DNA of 64,000 nucleotides from positions 124,001 through 188,000 of the forward strand of contig NZ_QKZT01000001.1 in the NCBI RefSeq assembly GCF_003254055.1. The letters are read 5' to 3'. This document shows positions 17,416 to 25,521 of the stretch, in pieces. The notes under the pieces were generated by a model that saw only the letters and a list, made by a program, of their open reading frames with translations, was not told the DNA's origin and searched no databases. Every line of letters starts with the position of its first letter. The stretch's first letter is position 1. The translations under genes and the position numbers were made by a program. This DNA is from Algoriphagus chordae. GTDB taxonomy: Bacteria > Bacteroidota > Bacteroidia > Cytophagales > Cyclobacteriaceae.

Positions 17416-18062
17416 TTTTTTAGGTCGGTTAGTAATTGTTGATACTTCGTTATGGCTTTAGCAGGATCAGCAGCACTCATCACGCCAGATACGACAGCGA
17501 TGCCGTCAAAATCTAGAGATTGCAGCTGAGCGATACTTTCCGTAGAGATCCCGCCGGCCAGGAATATTGGGATTGAGGTACTCATTCTTGTTTGTCTGAC
17601 TATTTCAAAGTCTACCAAATCACAACTAGTGGCAGTGGATGATGGGAACATGGAACAGAATGAGAGATAGTCAACATCTGCTAGAATAGAATTTTGAATC
17701 AGCCCATATTCATTGTTTGTGGTGACTCCAATGAGTTTTCCCTGCTTCTTTAGCTTGGGAAAAGATGTAACATAATCTGAAGGTAATTCATCAAAATGCA
17801 CTCCATCCAGACCAAACAGTTCGGCCCATTCAGGATGGTTATTCATTATAATAGGAATTTCTGAGCGGCTACAGATCAGTTTAATTTTACAGATCAGAGA
17901 TGCCACTTGATCGTGGCAGGGAAAATTGTCCCAAATCTGAAGTGCACATGGCTTTGCTGAAATAGCCTTTTCCAAGGATTCTAAAAGCTGACTTTCTTCC
18001 ATGGAAGGATCGATAACCAAGTATATTCCAGAGTTAATTTTCGCTTTTTCCTTCATTTCCAT
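17412..18062 (-). CDS. Thiamine-phosphate synthase/TenI-like protein (divergent)
   Basis: A 216-residue ThiE/TenI-fold (TIM barrel) protein. Recognisable landmarks are DGVHFDELPSDY near residue 86, ADVDYLSFCSMFPSSTATS near 127, PIFLAGGIS near 167 and GIAVVSGVMSAADP near 185. ThiE normally joins HMP-PP and thiazole phosphate to make thiamine phosphate. Residues expected for HMP-PP binding are changed: the usual QLRxK strand reads LQIWD, and the usual ND pair reads MNN. It may be a TenI-like or altered enzyme. ATG at 18062 overlaps the upstream gene by 10 bp; the ATG at 18056 would give an ATGA overlap and is equally likely. Confidence 0.72.
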   Translation of the reverse strand: MEMKEKAKINSGIYLVIDPSMEESQLLESLEKAISAKPCALQIWDNFPCHDQVASLICKIKLICSRSEIPIIMNNHPEWAELFGLDGVHFDELPSDYVTSFPKLKKQGKLIGVTTNNEYGLIQNSILADVDYLSFCSMFPSSTATSCDLVDFEIVRQTRMSTSIPIFLAGGISTESIAQLQSLDFDGIAVVSGVMSAADPAKAITKYQQLLTDLKK

Positions 18063-19105
18063 CCAGCTTTTAATGAATTAAAATAAGCCGCCCAATAGGG
18101 ATCAGTTTCTTGATACACTAGGGGAGAGCTAGTCCCAGACTTTTGGATTTGAATCCCAGAAATACTTTCAGTTACTCTACCCACTTCAGTGCAGAGAATA
18201 TCTTCCTCATCTAGTCTCTTGATCACCTCTGCAGATTTTCTCTGATCACAAGCAATGATCATAGAACCTGCGCCAACGCAGTAGCGAGGATCAAGACCAA
18301 ACAAAGCTGAAATGGCAGTAGCTGTATTTCCAATAGGAATCAAATCATCATGGATCATTCCTCCTTTGTCGGATGCAACAAGCATTTCATAAATAGCTCC
18401 TAACACGCCACCTTCAGTGACGTCATGCATAGCATGGATTTCCGTGAATTTTTCATCCACACCAGCTGCTAATAATGCATCACTAAGTGAGGAAGTTTGG
18501 TAAAATTGCTCGCAAGCTGATAGGTAAATGTCCTTCCCAAGCTTTTGCTTGACCGTTTCAGGAAAACTCATTCCCAAAATCGCAGTTGCGGTCAAAGCGC
18601 AAGTCTTTGTCACCAAAATCACATCTCCTTCCTTCGCTCCGGTAGAACAAATCATCTCGGATTCCTTTGCAATGGTGATCAAGGTTCCGCCACCAGCGAA
18701 AGTCGAATTTTGTCCCTTTACAAATCCCGTATGGCCTCCTGTAATAGCAATACCGATTTCTTTACAATATCGATCAATATGTGCCCAATAAGTACTGAAA
18801 TCGGCATTAGAGAGCGTCTCCGGCAGATTCAACACAAACTGGGCATATTGCGGAGCAAAGCCGGTCGTTGCCATATCGTTTGCCATCAGGTGCACACTCA
18901 GCCAGGCAGATTCCTGCAAACCCAAGGAAGGTATCAATGAAAGTGGATCGCTCGTAGCCGCCATCGCCAAACCTCCAGGAAGTGAAGTTATTGAAACGTC
19001 CACTCCAAATGCTGGCCCTTGCTTCACCTCTTTTCGAGAAGCACCCAGTTTTCCAGATAGCAGTTTTTGGTATCCTTCATGATTGATTTTGCCGATATCA
19101 GCCAT
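18053..19105 (-). CDS. AIR-synthase/HypE-like protein
   Basis: A 350-residue member of the PurM/ThiL/HypE/SelD ATP-binding superfamily. Visible features are GKLGASRKEVKQGPAFGVDV (residues 18-37), TSDPLSLIP near 51, HLMANDMATTGFAPQ near 72, GGHTGF near 122, and the C-terminal-domain HDVTEGGVLGAIYEM near 227. The layout is closest to HypE-like AIR-synthase-related proteins, not to classical ThiL, where GDDAA is expected. The family includes the thiamine-monophosphate kinase ThiL, which is notable beside a ThiE-like gene under a TPP riboswitch. The reaction is unknown. Its ATG overlaps the methyltransferase stop by one base (TGATG). Confidence 0.8.
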   Translation of the reverse strand: MADIGKINHEGYQKLLSGKLGASRKEVKQGPAFGVDVSITSLPGGLAMAATSDPLSLIPSLGLQESAWLSVHLMANDMATTGFAPQYAQFVLNLPETLSNADFSTYWAHIDRYCKEIGIAITGGHTGFVKGQNSTFAGGGTLITIAKESEMICSTGAKEGDVILVTKTCALTATAILGMSFPETVKQKLGKDIYLSACEQFYQTSSLSDALLAAGVDEKFTEIHAMHDVTEGGVLGAIYEMLVASDKGGMIHDDLIPIGNTATAISALFGLDPRYCVGAGSMIIACDQRKSAEVIKRLDEEDILCTEVGRVTESISGIQIQKSGTSSPLVYQETDPYWAAYFNSLKAGWK

Positions 19106-19827
19106 CAGTCCACGTCATTCAATTTGACATATAATCCGAAAAAGTCTCCATAAGGAACACTCCATTGCTGTACAGGAAACCACTTTGGAAGACCTGTACA
19201 CGACCACTCAATCGTGTAATCTCTTCCTTCTAGCGCTTCTTCTATGATCTTGATGAGCATCGCTGGAGTATAAAAAGTAGCAGTGACATAGAAGGGATTT
19301 TTACCAAAAACCTGCTGAACTCTTCGTCGAAGTACCTTCGGAGAATTGCGATTCATCATTCCCATCGCAATGCCGTATTTGGCCACTCGAGCAGATTCCC
19401 GAATCACTTTCACAGGATCTTTGTAATATTCAAATGTAGTGATGAAGGCCAAGGAATCGAACGTATGATCCTTAAATGGCATGTGGTGCGAATCCGCCAT
19501 GACCAAGTCACCATCAAACAGATGGACTGCTTGGGAAAGCATCAGTGGTGAAATATCACCTCCAGTTGCTTTGATGCCAATTTCCTTCCACCAACGCGTA
19601 AATCGAGTCGTGCCACAGCCAAATTCCAAAAGTGATTTTACTCTTTTGTCTTTGGACACCAACTGCTCCATGACTTTCTTTTGCCATACTTCGGCGCGCT
19701 TGTATCTTCCTTCATACCAAAGTTCATAGGTGTCGGTGTGGGCACGGTTGAAAAACCATTCAGGACGATTTTGCCAGTTCTTCTGTGCCTCAGGTAATAA
19801 TTCGAAATGCTTTTTCTCGAGTTCCAT
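19105..19827 (-). CDS. Class I SAM-dependent methyltransferase, first gene of TPP-controlled operon
   Basis: A 240-residue methyltransferase. The SAM-binding motif I is LLEFGCGTTRFTRWW near residue 66, motif II region GGDISPLMLSQA near 88, DSHHMPFKDHTFDSLAFITT near 111, followed by a UbiE-type downstream block. The N-terminal WFFNRAHTDTYELWYEGRYK segment is not part of the core and may bind substrate. Substrate unknown. It is the first gene after a TPP riboswitch leader, with the AIR-synthase-like, ThiE-like and Trm112-like genes behind it in overlapping order, which points to a thiamine-related small molecule (inference). Confidence 0.85.
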   Translation of the reverse strand: MELEKKHFELLPEAQKNWQNRPEWFFNRAHTDTYELWYEGRYKRAEVWQKKVMEQLVSKDKRVKSLLEFGCGTTRFTRWWKEIGIKATGGDISPLMLSQAVHLFDGDLVMADSHHMPFKDHTFDSLAFITTFEYYKDPVKVIRESARVAKYGIAMGMMNRNSPKVLRRRVQQVFGKNPFYVTATFYTPAMLIKIIEEALEGRDYTIEWSCTGLPKWFPVQQWSVPYGDFFGLYVKLNDVD

Positions 19828-19884
19828 AGGGATTTTTAGGTTGCAAAAATGTTAACTGCATTTCCTGCGGTCAGACAACCAAGA

Positions 19885-19902
19885 GAAAACAAAGGCGTTT
19901 TC
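19885..19902 (-). other. Hairpin between TPP aptamer and first gene
   Basis: GAAAAC and GTTTTC form a perfect six-base stem around a six-base loop, between the aptamer and the methyltransferase start. No T run follows on the minus strand, so it is not an obvious terminator; it may be part of the riboswitch expression platform. Confidence 0.4.
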
Positions 19903-19913
19903 TAGCTCAAGCA

Positions 19914-19985
19914 TCCCTACGTTGGCATGATCCAAATCAGGTAATTCGGGTATTTTCTCAGCCTCACCAATAGTAAGGCACCCCG
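19914..19985 (-). ncRNA. TPP riboswitch (thi-box) aptamer
   Basis: On the minus strand the conserved TPP aptamer segments occur in order: CGGGGTGCC, then GGCTGAGAAAATACCC, then ACCTGATTTGGATCATGCC, and finally AACGTAGGGA. These correspond to P1, the P2/P3 pyrimidine-sensing CUGAGA loop, the P4/P5 CCUGAU...GGAU element and the closing P1 strand. The fit is close enough to be confident by eye. It lies about 87 nt upstream of the methyltransferase ATG and controls the 17.0-19.8 kb operon. TPP binding normally lowers expression of the genes downstream. Confidence 0.95.
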
Positions 19986-19996
19986 TGCAATTGTTT

Positions 19997-20023
19997 CAAA
20001 TATAGACTAAAAACTGTGGACAA
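19997..20023 (-). promoter_or_regulatory. Candidate promoter of the TPP-riboswitch operon
   Basis: On the minus strand TATATTTG (19997-20004) matches TAnnTTTG and a TTG lies 16 nt upstream (20021-20023; 19 is more usual). The element is placed so transcription would begin just before the aptamer. Confidence 0.55.
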
Positions 20024-20046
20024 AAAATCTATTCCTCAGTGAATAG
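20022..20046 (-). terminator. Rho-independent terminator of the APC permease gene
   Basis: On the minus strand a six-base stem (CTATTC / GAATAG) is followed by ATTTTTT, shortly after the permease stop. It overlaps the presumed promoter of the riboswitch operon, so the two units are directly abutting. Confidence 0.65.
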
Positions 20047-20056
20047 GAAAAGATAA

Positions 20057-21364
20057 TTAACTGTCTTTTTTCGAATTATATTTCTCCGTTTTCTTGTAAA
20101 TCCACTCTATCAAAAAGCAAGAGCTTATTATCCCAAGTGCTATCAACACGCCCAGCATATTGGTGGCAAACTGTTGGATTATCAACACCACCGTAGCTAC
20201 TCCACACAGAATTGCACCAATTAGAGTAATTGATTTTTTGCTTTTTACATCTGCTGAGCGCTTGAATCCTACCAGATTTACCATAGCAAAAATCAATAGA
20301 AAACCGATGCTCCCAGCAATGGAAATGCTTTCTAAATCTAGGGTGTTCGTGATAAGAAGAGTCAAAACAGCGGTGATCATCAAACCAATCGGTTGATTCC
20401 AAAACTGACTGGTGAGCTCATGTGGAAGTTCATCGTCTTCAGCGATTTCAAAGCTGACACGACTTCCTCCATATAGAGATGCATTGATTGCTGAAAAAGT
20501 AGAAATCAAGGCCGCAATAGTAATGATTGTAAAACCTATTTGCCCAAGCATAGGCTTAGCAGCTTCTGCCAAGACATAATCCTCGGCTTTGGCTATTTCC
20601 CCAAAAGGCAGTGAACCGACCGTGACAATAGCGATAATGATGTAAAGTAGAATCACGAAAATCACCGAATAGTAGTATGCTTTAGGAATATTTTTCTCTG
20701 GATCTTTAATATCAGGTGCAGCATTGGCTATCAATTCAAAGCCTTCATAAGCTACAAAAATCACCATTCCTCCAGTCAGCAATTGTACGGGACTTTCCCA
20801 ATTGGAAAAGGAAAACTGAGCCAGGTTCTCATTCCCAATCAAACCATAAGCTCCAACTCCAACAAAACCCAACAGTATAATTAGCTTAATGATGACTGCA
20901 TAGGATTCTATTGCCCCAACCACCTTTATGCTATAATAATTTATTGCCGTAGCGAAGATCACGACGGAGCTAGCGTAAATGTGAAAATCTAGCTGCTTGC
21001 TACCAGTCAGTTCGTATAAGTTTGGTGCATAAGAGCCAAAAGCAGAAGCGTAAAGTGACAGCATGATGATGTAACTTATCCACAGCAGGTTATTGATTCC
21101 TCCACTGAAAATCGTCTTTCCAAAGCCCTCGTTTATGAATTTGACTGTTCCACCACGATCTGGAAAAGCCAAAGAGAGTTTCACGTAGCTGTAAGAGGTA
21201 ACTAAGGCCAAAATACCAGCAATCAAGAAAGCAACTGGTGTTCCGCCTTTGGCCAAGGAAACGGCAAGGCCAAGCACTGCAAAAATTCCTCCTCCCACCA
21301 TACCGCCAATTCCGATAGAAATGGCTTCTTTTAAACTGACTTGATCAGACTGCTCTGTTGGCAT
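20057..21364 (-). CDS. APC-family amino acid permease
   Basis: A 435-residue inner-membrane transporter with about twelve hydrophobic helices. The opening EAISIGIGGMVGGGIFAVLG at residues 9-28 is the APC-superfamily helix 1 with the unwound Gly-rich substrate/ion site. GGMVIFVAYEGFELIANAAP (near residue 197) is the conserved helix 6 region, and NIPKAYYYSV follows. It probably imports amino acids or amines; the substrate cannot be told from sequence. It is transcribed alone, between its own terminator and a 130-bp upstream gap. Confidence 0.87.
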   Translation of the reverse strand: MPTEQSDQVSLKEAISIGIGGMVGGGIFAVLGLAVSLAKGGTPVAFLIAGILALVTSYSYVKLSLAFPDRGGTVKFINEGFGKTIFSGGINNLLWISYIIMLSLYASAFGSYAPNLYELTGSKQLDFHIYASSVVIFATAINYYSIKVVGAIESYAVIIKLIILLGFVGVGAYGLIGNENLAQFSFSNWESPVQLLTGGMVIFVAYEGFELIANAAPDIKDPEKNIPKAYYYSVIFVILLYIIIAIVTVGSLPFGEIAKAEDYVLAEAAKPMLGQIGFTIITIAALISTFSAINASLYGGSRVSFEIAEDDELPHELTSQFWNQPIGLMITAVLTLLITNTLDLESISIAGSIGFLLIFAMVNLVGFKRSADVKSKKSITLIGAILCGVATVVLIIQQFATNMLGVLIALGIISSCFLIEWIYKKTEKYNSKKDS

Positions 21365-21454
21365 AGTTTATAAAAATTGTTTGAAAACTTTCAAGTTAAA
21401 ATAATCTTCATTCACACACATAAACTACTGTTCTTTTTGCTATCAAATAGTAAT

Positions 21455-21483
21455 AAAAAAAACAGGAGATTTAGGCTCCTGTT
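21455..21483 (-). terminator. Rho-independent terminator after the 37-residue gene
   Basis: On the minus strand AACAGGAG and CTCCTGTT pair around a seven-base loop and run into eight Ts, 14 bp after the stop of the small basic protein gene. This supports that small gene being a real transcription unit. Confidence 0.88.
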
Positions 21484-21496
21484 TATTCTACTAAGG

Positions 21497-21610
21497 TTAA
21501 CTGTTTTTCTTACTTTCTCTTTTAGCGGCCTTTTCAGCTCGCTTTTCTTTTAGTGTTTTGGTAGCCGCCGATTTATCATTCTTAGGTTTACCTTCTGGTT
21601 GTTTAGCCAT
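21497..21610 (-). CDS. Small, highly basic protein (37 residues)
   Basis: Reading from the ATG at 21610 gives MAKQPEGKPKNDKSAATKTL and then a Lys/Arg/Ala-rich tail (KEKRAEKAAKRESKKNS). It has no hydrophobic segment and would be strongly positively charged and probably disordered, so nucleic acid or ribosome binding is possible (inference). A strong terminator directly follows, which supports a real gene. I recognise no named family. Confidence 0.65.
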   Translation of the reverse strand: MAKQPEGKPKNDKSAATKTLKEKRAEKAAKRESKKNS

Positions 21611-21718
21611 AGTTCATAGGAGAAATGGTGTAACTGAATATCGTTAAGGTAGGGTGAATTCCGCAACTCCCAATCTCGCTAGCAATTTATTTTTCTAGAG
21701 ATTATATGACTACAACTT

Positions 21719-22192
21719 TCAATTCACTGCAATAAAAATATCAACTTCAGAATTATCCCCCTGCTGGGATTTGGGGCCATAAACTTCAAAATCTGCTGTA
21801 TATTTTCTACCCAAATCTGCGTCTTTAGCCCAGATTTCCTGCCAAGTTGTGACGATTGCTTCAGGCATATTTCCCTTAGCTACAAACTTGGTATACTTCC
21901 CTCCAGAGAATTCTCTAGCAACTAATCCTTCAGACACTTTTTCTAAACTATCTACCTGATAACCAATCAGACAAGTATACTCCCCTCTGTAGTCTGACTC
22001 ATAATCTGTATAGATTGAGTAAATATCATCACTTACTTTTCCAGCTATTTTTTCCCCAATCTGCTCTGTAAAAAACCTTGCCCATAGTGCTCCCAATTCT
22101 TCTGCAGCATTTCCAGAAGTATTTGAAGATCTAACTGCAATTCCAATAAAATTAAATGGGGCTATACTGTGGTGCATTTTGTGTTTCGTCAT
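21719..22192 (-). CDS. GyrI-like / AraC effector-binding domain protein
   Basis: A 157-residue stand-alone effector-binding fold (SRPBCC-like BmrR/GyrI type): FNFIGIAVRSSN near residue 13, LGALWARFF near 33, IYSIYTDYESDYRGEYTCLIGY near 57, and VDIFIAVN at the end. There is no DNA-binding domain, so it is not a regulator on its own; relatives bind small hydrophobic ligands or gyrase, or have hydrolase activity. It is a single gene. Confidence 0.82.
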   Translation of the reverse strand: MTKHKMHHSIAPFNFIGIAVRSSNTSGNAAEELGALWARFFTEQIGEKIAGKVSDDIYSIYTDYESDYRGEYTCLIGYQVDSLEKVSEGLVAREFSGGKYTKFVAKGNMPEAIVTTWQEIWAKDADLGRKYTADFEVYGPKSQQGDNSEVDIFIAVN

Positions 22193-22319
22193 GAATAAAA
22201 ATTTTGTTCTTTAAAAGCTCACAAGTTAACTAAAATAGCCCCTACATCTAAACCGAAAAGTAAGTAGGTAAATTAAGTTGTAACCTTCGGATTCCCCTTA
22301 GCCTTCTTTGTGGTAAAAA

Positions 22320-22358
22320 TCAAAAAAAGCCTCCGAACTCTTTCATTTCGGAGGCTTT
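22320..22358 (-). terminator. Rho-independent terminator of the fatty-acid oxidation operon
   Basis: On the minus strand a 12-bp stem (AAAGCCTCCGAA / TTCGGAGGCTTT) is followed by a T run, 21 bp after the acyl-CoA dehydrogenase stop. Confidence 0.92.
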
Positions 22359-22379
22359 GGTACTCAATCTATCACAACA

Positions 22380-24167
22380 TTAAAATGGATACTTTCCCTG
22401 ATCAATCATATAATCAGCGATTTGTCTTCTCAACTCTTTTGTATTGTATAATTCTGATTTGGTAAATCTCTTCAATCCCATCAGCATCACTTTTTGCTCG
22501 TCGCCTTTGGTAAAACTACCAATTGCTTCTTTTGCAGAAACGTTGATCTTGTCAACTGCCTCCGAAAGATAAATCTGAGCCATCGCAATTTGATTCTTGC
22601 AAGCTTCTTTTCCTTTCATAGAAACAAGCTTCTCTGTACGCAAAATCGCTGACTCACTCGCGTAAATCTCAATCATCACATCAGCAAGATTCATCATGAT
22701 TTCCTGCTCATCTTCGATCTTATCCTGAAGCGTCATGGCAGCTTTGCCACCTACCATCAAGAAAACCTTCTTCAATTTTTTCAGCACTTCTTTTTCCGCT
22801 GCAAAAAGCTCAGAGGTATCAATTGTTTCAAATGATGGCACAGAAATCAGTTCTTTGGATACCGCCATTGCAGGATCGAAGATATTGATCTCACCTTTCA
22901 TCGCACGTTTCAATAGCATTCCAACCATCAGCATGCGATTGATTTCATTCGTGCCCTCATAGATTCTAGATATCCTGGCATCACGATAGGCACGCTCCAT
23001 CGGCGCATCGGCTGAGTAGCCCATACCTCCGTAGATCTGAACTCCTTGATCAACTACGTAATCTAACACTTCAGAACACTGTACTTTTGCAATAGCACAC
23101 TCGATAGCGAATGCTTCTACACCTTTCAGTTTGGCTTCTGTAGCATCCATTCCATCAGCTTCCAGTGCATTGATTTTATTTTCAATATCCTGACCAGCTC
23201 TGTAGCACAATGCCTCTGCAGCGTAAGATTTGGTTGCCATCTCAGCAAGTTTGGACTTGATCGCTCCAAAGCTGCTGATGCTTACACCAAATTGTTTACG
23301 CTCATTGGCATAATTAACAGCATATGAGGTTACGGTACGTACTCCACCAAGAACTCCAGCACCTAGTTTTACTCTACCGATGTTTAGGATATTAACGGCG
23401 ATTTTGAATCCATTCTGCCGATCCGAAAGCATATTCTCCACTGGCACGGGGCAATCGTTAAAGAAAACCTGACGAGTAGATGAGCCTTTGATTCCCATCT
23501 TTTTCTCTTCCTCGTTCATAGTGATTCCGCCAAAAGACTTCTCTACGATAAAACAAGTCAAGTTTTTATCATCTTCGATTTTGGCAAAAACGATGAACAA
23601 ATCTGCGAATCCTGCATTTGAGATCCACATTTTCTGACCATTCAAAAGGTAGGTTTTTCCATCTTCAGAAAGAGTCGCTTTCGTTTTCCCACTATTGGCA
23701 TCCGATCCTGCATCTGGTTCAGTCAGACAATAACATGCCGCCCATTCACCAGTAGCAAGCTTTGGAAGGTATTTTTTCTTCTGGTCTTCTGTGCCATAGT
23801 ACAAAATTGGAAGCGTACCAATACCTGTATGAGCACCATAGGTAGTAGAGAAAGAACCAGCAGCACCGATGATATCTGCGATGAGCATGGACGTATTGAA
23901 ACTCATACCCATCCCTCCATATTCTTCAGGAACAGTGATTCCCAAAAGGCCAAGATCTCCGGCTTTTTTGAAAATGGTTGGAACAAGCTCAGGGTCTTTC
24001 ATGCTATCAATTTCTTGCACATGAGGTGTAATCTCCGTATCGATAAAATCCTGACAGGCCTGAGCCATCATTCGTTGTTCTTCGGTAAATTCTGCTGGGA
24101 TAAAGATGTCTTGAGCATCTGTTTCCTTGATGAGGAATTCTCCTCCTTGGGTTGATTTTGTGGCCAT
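22380..24167 (-). CDS. Acyl-CoA dehydrogenase
   Basis: A 595-residue flavoenzyme for the first step of fatty-acid beta-oxidation. Motifs are CYCLTEPDAGSDANSGKTKA (near residue 149), KMWISNAGFADLFIVFAKI, ERKQFGVSISSFGAIKSKLA and YEGTNEINRMLMVG near residue 365, where the Glu in YEGTNEI is the catalytic base. It is longer than ordinary acyl-CoA dehydrogenases (about 380), with an added C-terminal helical domain of about 180 residues, as in the VLCAD/FadE-like group. Last gene of the minus-strand fad operon, followed by a strong terminator. Confidence 0.94.
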   Translation of the reverse strand: MATKSTQGGEFLIKETDAQDIFIPAEFTEEQRMMAQACQDFIDTEITPHVQEIDSMKDPELVPTIFKKAGDLGLLGITVPEEYGGMGMSFNTSMLIADIIGAAGSFSTTYGAHTGIGTLPILYYGTEDQKKKYLPKLATGEWAACYCLTEPDAGSDANSGKTKATLSEDGKTYLLNGQKMWISNAGFADLFIVFAKIEDDKNLTCFIVEKSFGGITMNEEEKKMGIKGSSTRQVFFNDCPVPVENMLSDRQNGFKIAVNILNIGRVKLGAGVLGGVRTVTSYAVNYANERKQFGVSISSFGAIKSKLAEMATKSYAAEALCYRAGQDIENKINALEADGMDATEAKLKGVEAFAIECAIAKVQCSEVLDYVVDQGVQIYGGMGYSADAPMERAYRDARISRIYEGTNEINRMLMVGMLLKRAMKGEINIFDPAMAVSKELISVPSFETIDTSELFAAEKEVLKKLKKVFLMVGGKAAMTLQDKIEDEQEIMMNLADVMIEIYASESAILRTEKLVSMKGKEACKNQIAMAQIYLSEAVDKINVSAKEAIGSFTKGDEQKVMLMGLKRFTKSELYNTKELRRQIADYMIDQGKYPF

Positions 24168-24195
24168 GATTCTATTGTTATTATCAGCTTATTTT

Positions 24196-24289
24196 CTTCA
24201 TTATTCAAAATTCGACGTTCATCATTGGATCTTAAAATTTCAAGAATTCAGAATATCGAATGTCGAATGCTGAATTTTGAATGATGAAG
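24196..24289. repeat. Imperfect inverted repeat between thiolase and acyl-CoA dehydrogenase genes
   Basis: Bases 24196-24220 and 24265-24289 are about 25-nt arms that are mostly complementary (CTTCATTATTCAAAATT against the reverse of AATTTTGAATGATGAAG). The AT-rich spacer repeats ATTC-type words. It would fold into a long hairpin inside the operon transcript; it resembles small palindromic intergenic elements (inference). Confidence 0.65.
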
Positions 24290-24302
24290 TACGCCGAAAT
24301 TC

Positions 24303-25478
24303 CTATTTAAGCAATTCATACACTCCCGCTACGCCCTGACCACCACCAACGCAGGCAGTGACAAGTCCATACTTTTTATTCTGGCGACGAAGCTCATTGA
24401 ACATTTGAATGGAAAGTTTAGCACCAGTACATCCCAGCGGGTGACCAAGGGCTACTGCTCCACCATTTACGTTGACAATATCTGGATTCATTTCCAGTGC
24501 TTTCATAACTGATAGACCTTGCGCAGCAAATGCTTCATTCAGCTCTATCAAATCAATGTCATTCAAGGTTAATCCTGCCTGCTTCAGTGCTTTTGGGACG
24601 GCCAGTTTAGGGCCAATACCCATGATTCTAGGATCAACTCCAGCAGCACTGTAAGACATCATTCTAGCAATTGGATCTAGGTTCAGTTCCTTCACCATTC
24701 GCTCAGACATTACTACCACGAAAGCCGCTCCATCGGAAGTTTGGGATGAATTACCCGCAGTGACTTGTCCACCATTTTTGAATGCTGGTTTCAATTTTGA
24801 CAGCACCTCCATTGTAGTTCCTGGACGAGGTCCCTCATCGGTATCAACTACATATTTTCTGGTTTTCTTTTTACCTTTTTCATCGAGATAAGTCTCTTCC
24901 ACTTCTACTGGTACGATCTCATCTTTGAATTTTCCAGCCGCTATAGCAGCTATGGCTTTCTCATGAGATTTGACAGAAAAAGCATCTGATTCTTCTCGAG
25001 TGATGCCGTATTCCTTAGCCAATTCCTCAGCAGTCAATCCCATAGAGATGTAATAGGAAGGATGCTCGGTGGCTATTTTATAATTCAAAACTGTTTTGTA
25101 GCCCATCATCGGAACCATGGACATGGATTCTGTCCCACCAGCAATGATGCAATCCGCCATTCCAGCTTTCACTTTTCCTACTGCCAAAGCAATAGCTTCG
25201 ATCCCCGAACCGCAGTAGCGATTCACTATAAATCCTGGGTTTTCAACTCCTAAAGCAAGGAGAGAAATCATTCTGCCCATTTGCATTCCTTGTTCCGCCT
25301 CCGGAACAGCATTTCCTACGATCAAGTCATCCACCATTTTGGCTTCCAAACCTGGGGTATTTGCTACCAAATGCTTGATCACATCTGCAGCTAGATCATC
25401 CGGGCGATAAAATCTAAAGCCACCTTTTTTGGCTTTCCCTACCGCTGATCTATATCCATTTACTATATATGCTTCCAT
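24303..25478 (-). CDS. Acetyl-CoA C-acyltransferase (thiolase)
   Basis: Cleaves 3-ketoacyl-CoA with CoA in the last step of beta-oxidation. The acylated Cys is residue 89 in NRYCGSGIEA, the conserved His is in GGAVALGHPLGCTGAK near residue 345, and the second Cys is in TACVGGGQG near 378. The length of 391 is standard. Operon position between the FadN-like gene and the acyl-CoA dehydrogenase, with repeat-bearing gaps on both sides. Confidence 0.95.
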   Translation of the reverse strand: MEAYIVNGYRSAVGKAKKGGFRFYRPDDLAADVIKHLVANTPGLEAKMVDDLIVGNAVPEAEQGMQMGRMISLLALGVENPGFIVNRYCGSGIEAIALAVGKVKAGMADCIIAGGTESMSMVPMMGYKTVLNYKIATEHPSYYISMGLTAEELAKEYGITREESDAFSVKSHEKAIAAIAAGKFKDEIVPVEVEETYLDEKGKKKTRKYVVDTDEGPRPGTTMEVLSKLKPAFKNGGQVTAGNSSQTSDGAAFVVVMSERMVKELNLDPIARMMSYSAAGVDPRIMGIGPKLAVPKALKQAGLTLNDIDLIELNEAFAAQGLSVMKALEMNPDIVNVNGGAVALGHPLGCTGAKLSIQMFNELRRQNKKYGLVTACVGGGQGVAGVYELLK

Positions 25479-25521
25479 TATTGTTATATTTTATTAGTTA
25501 TTTGGGATGAAACGAGATCCT

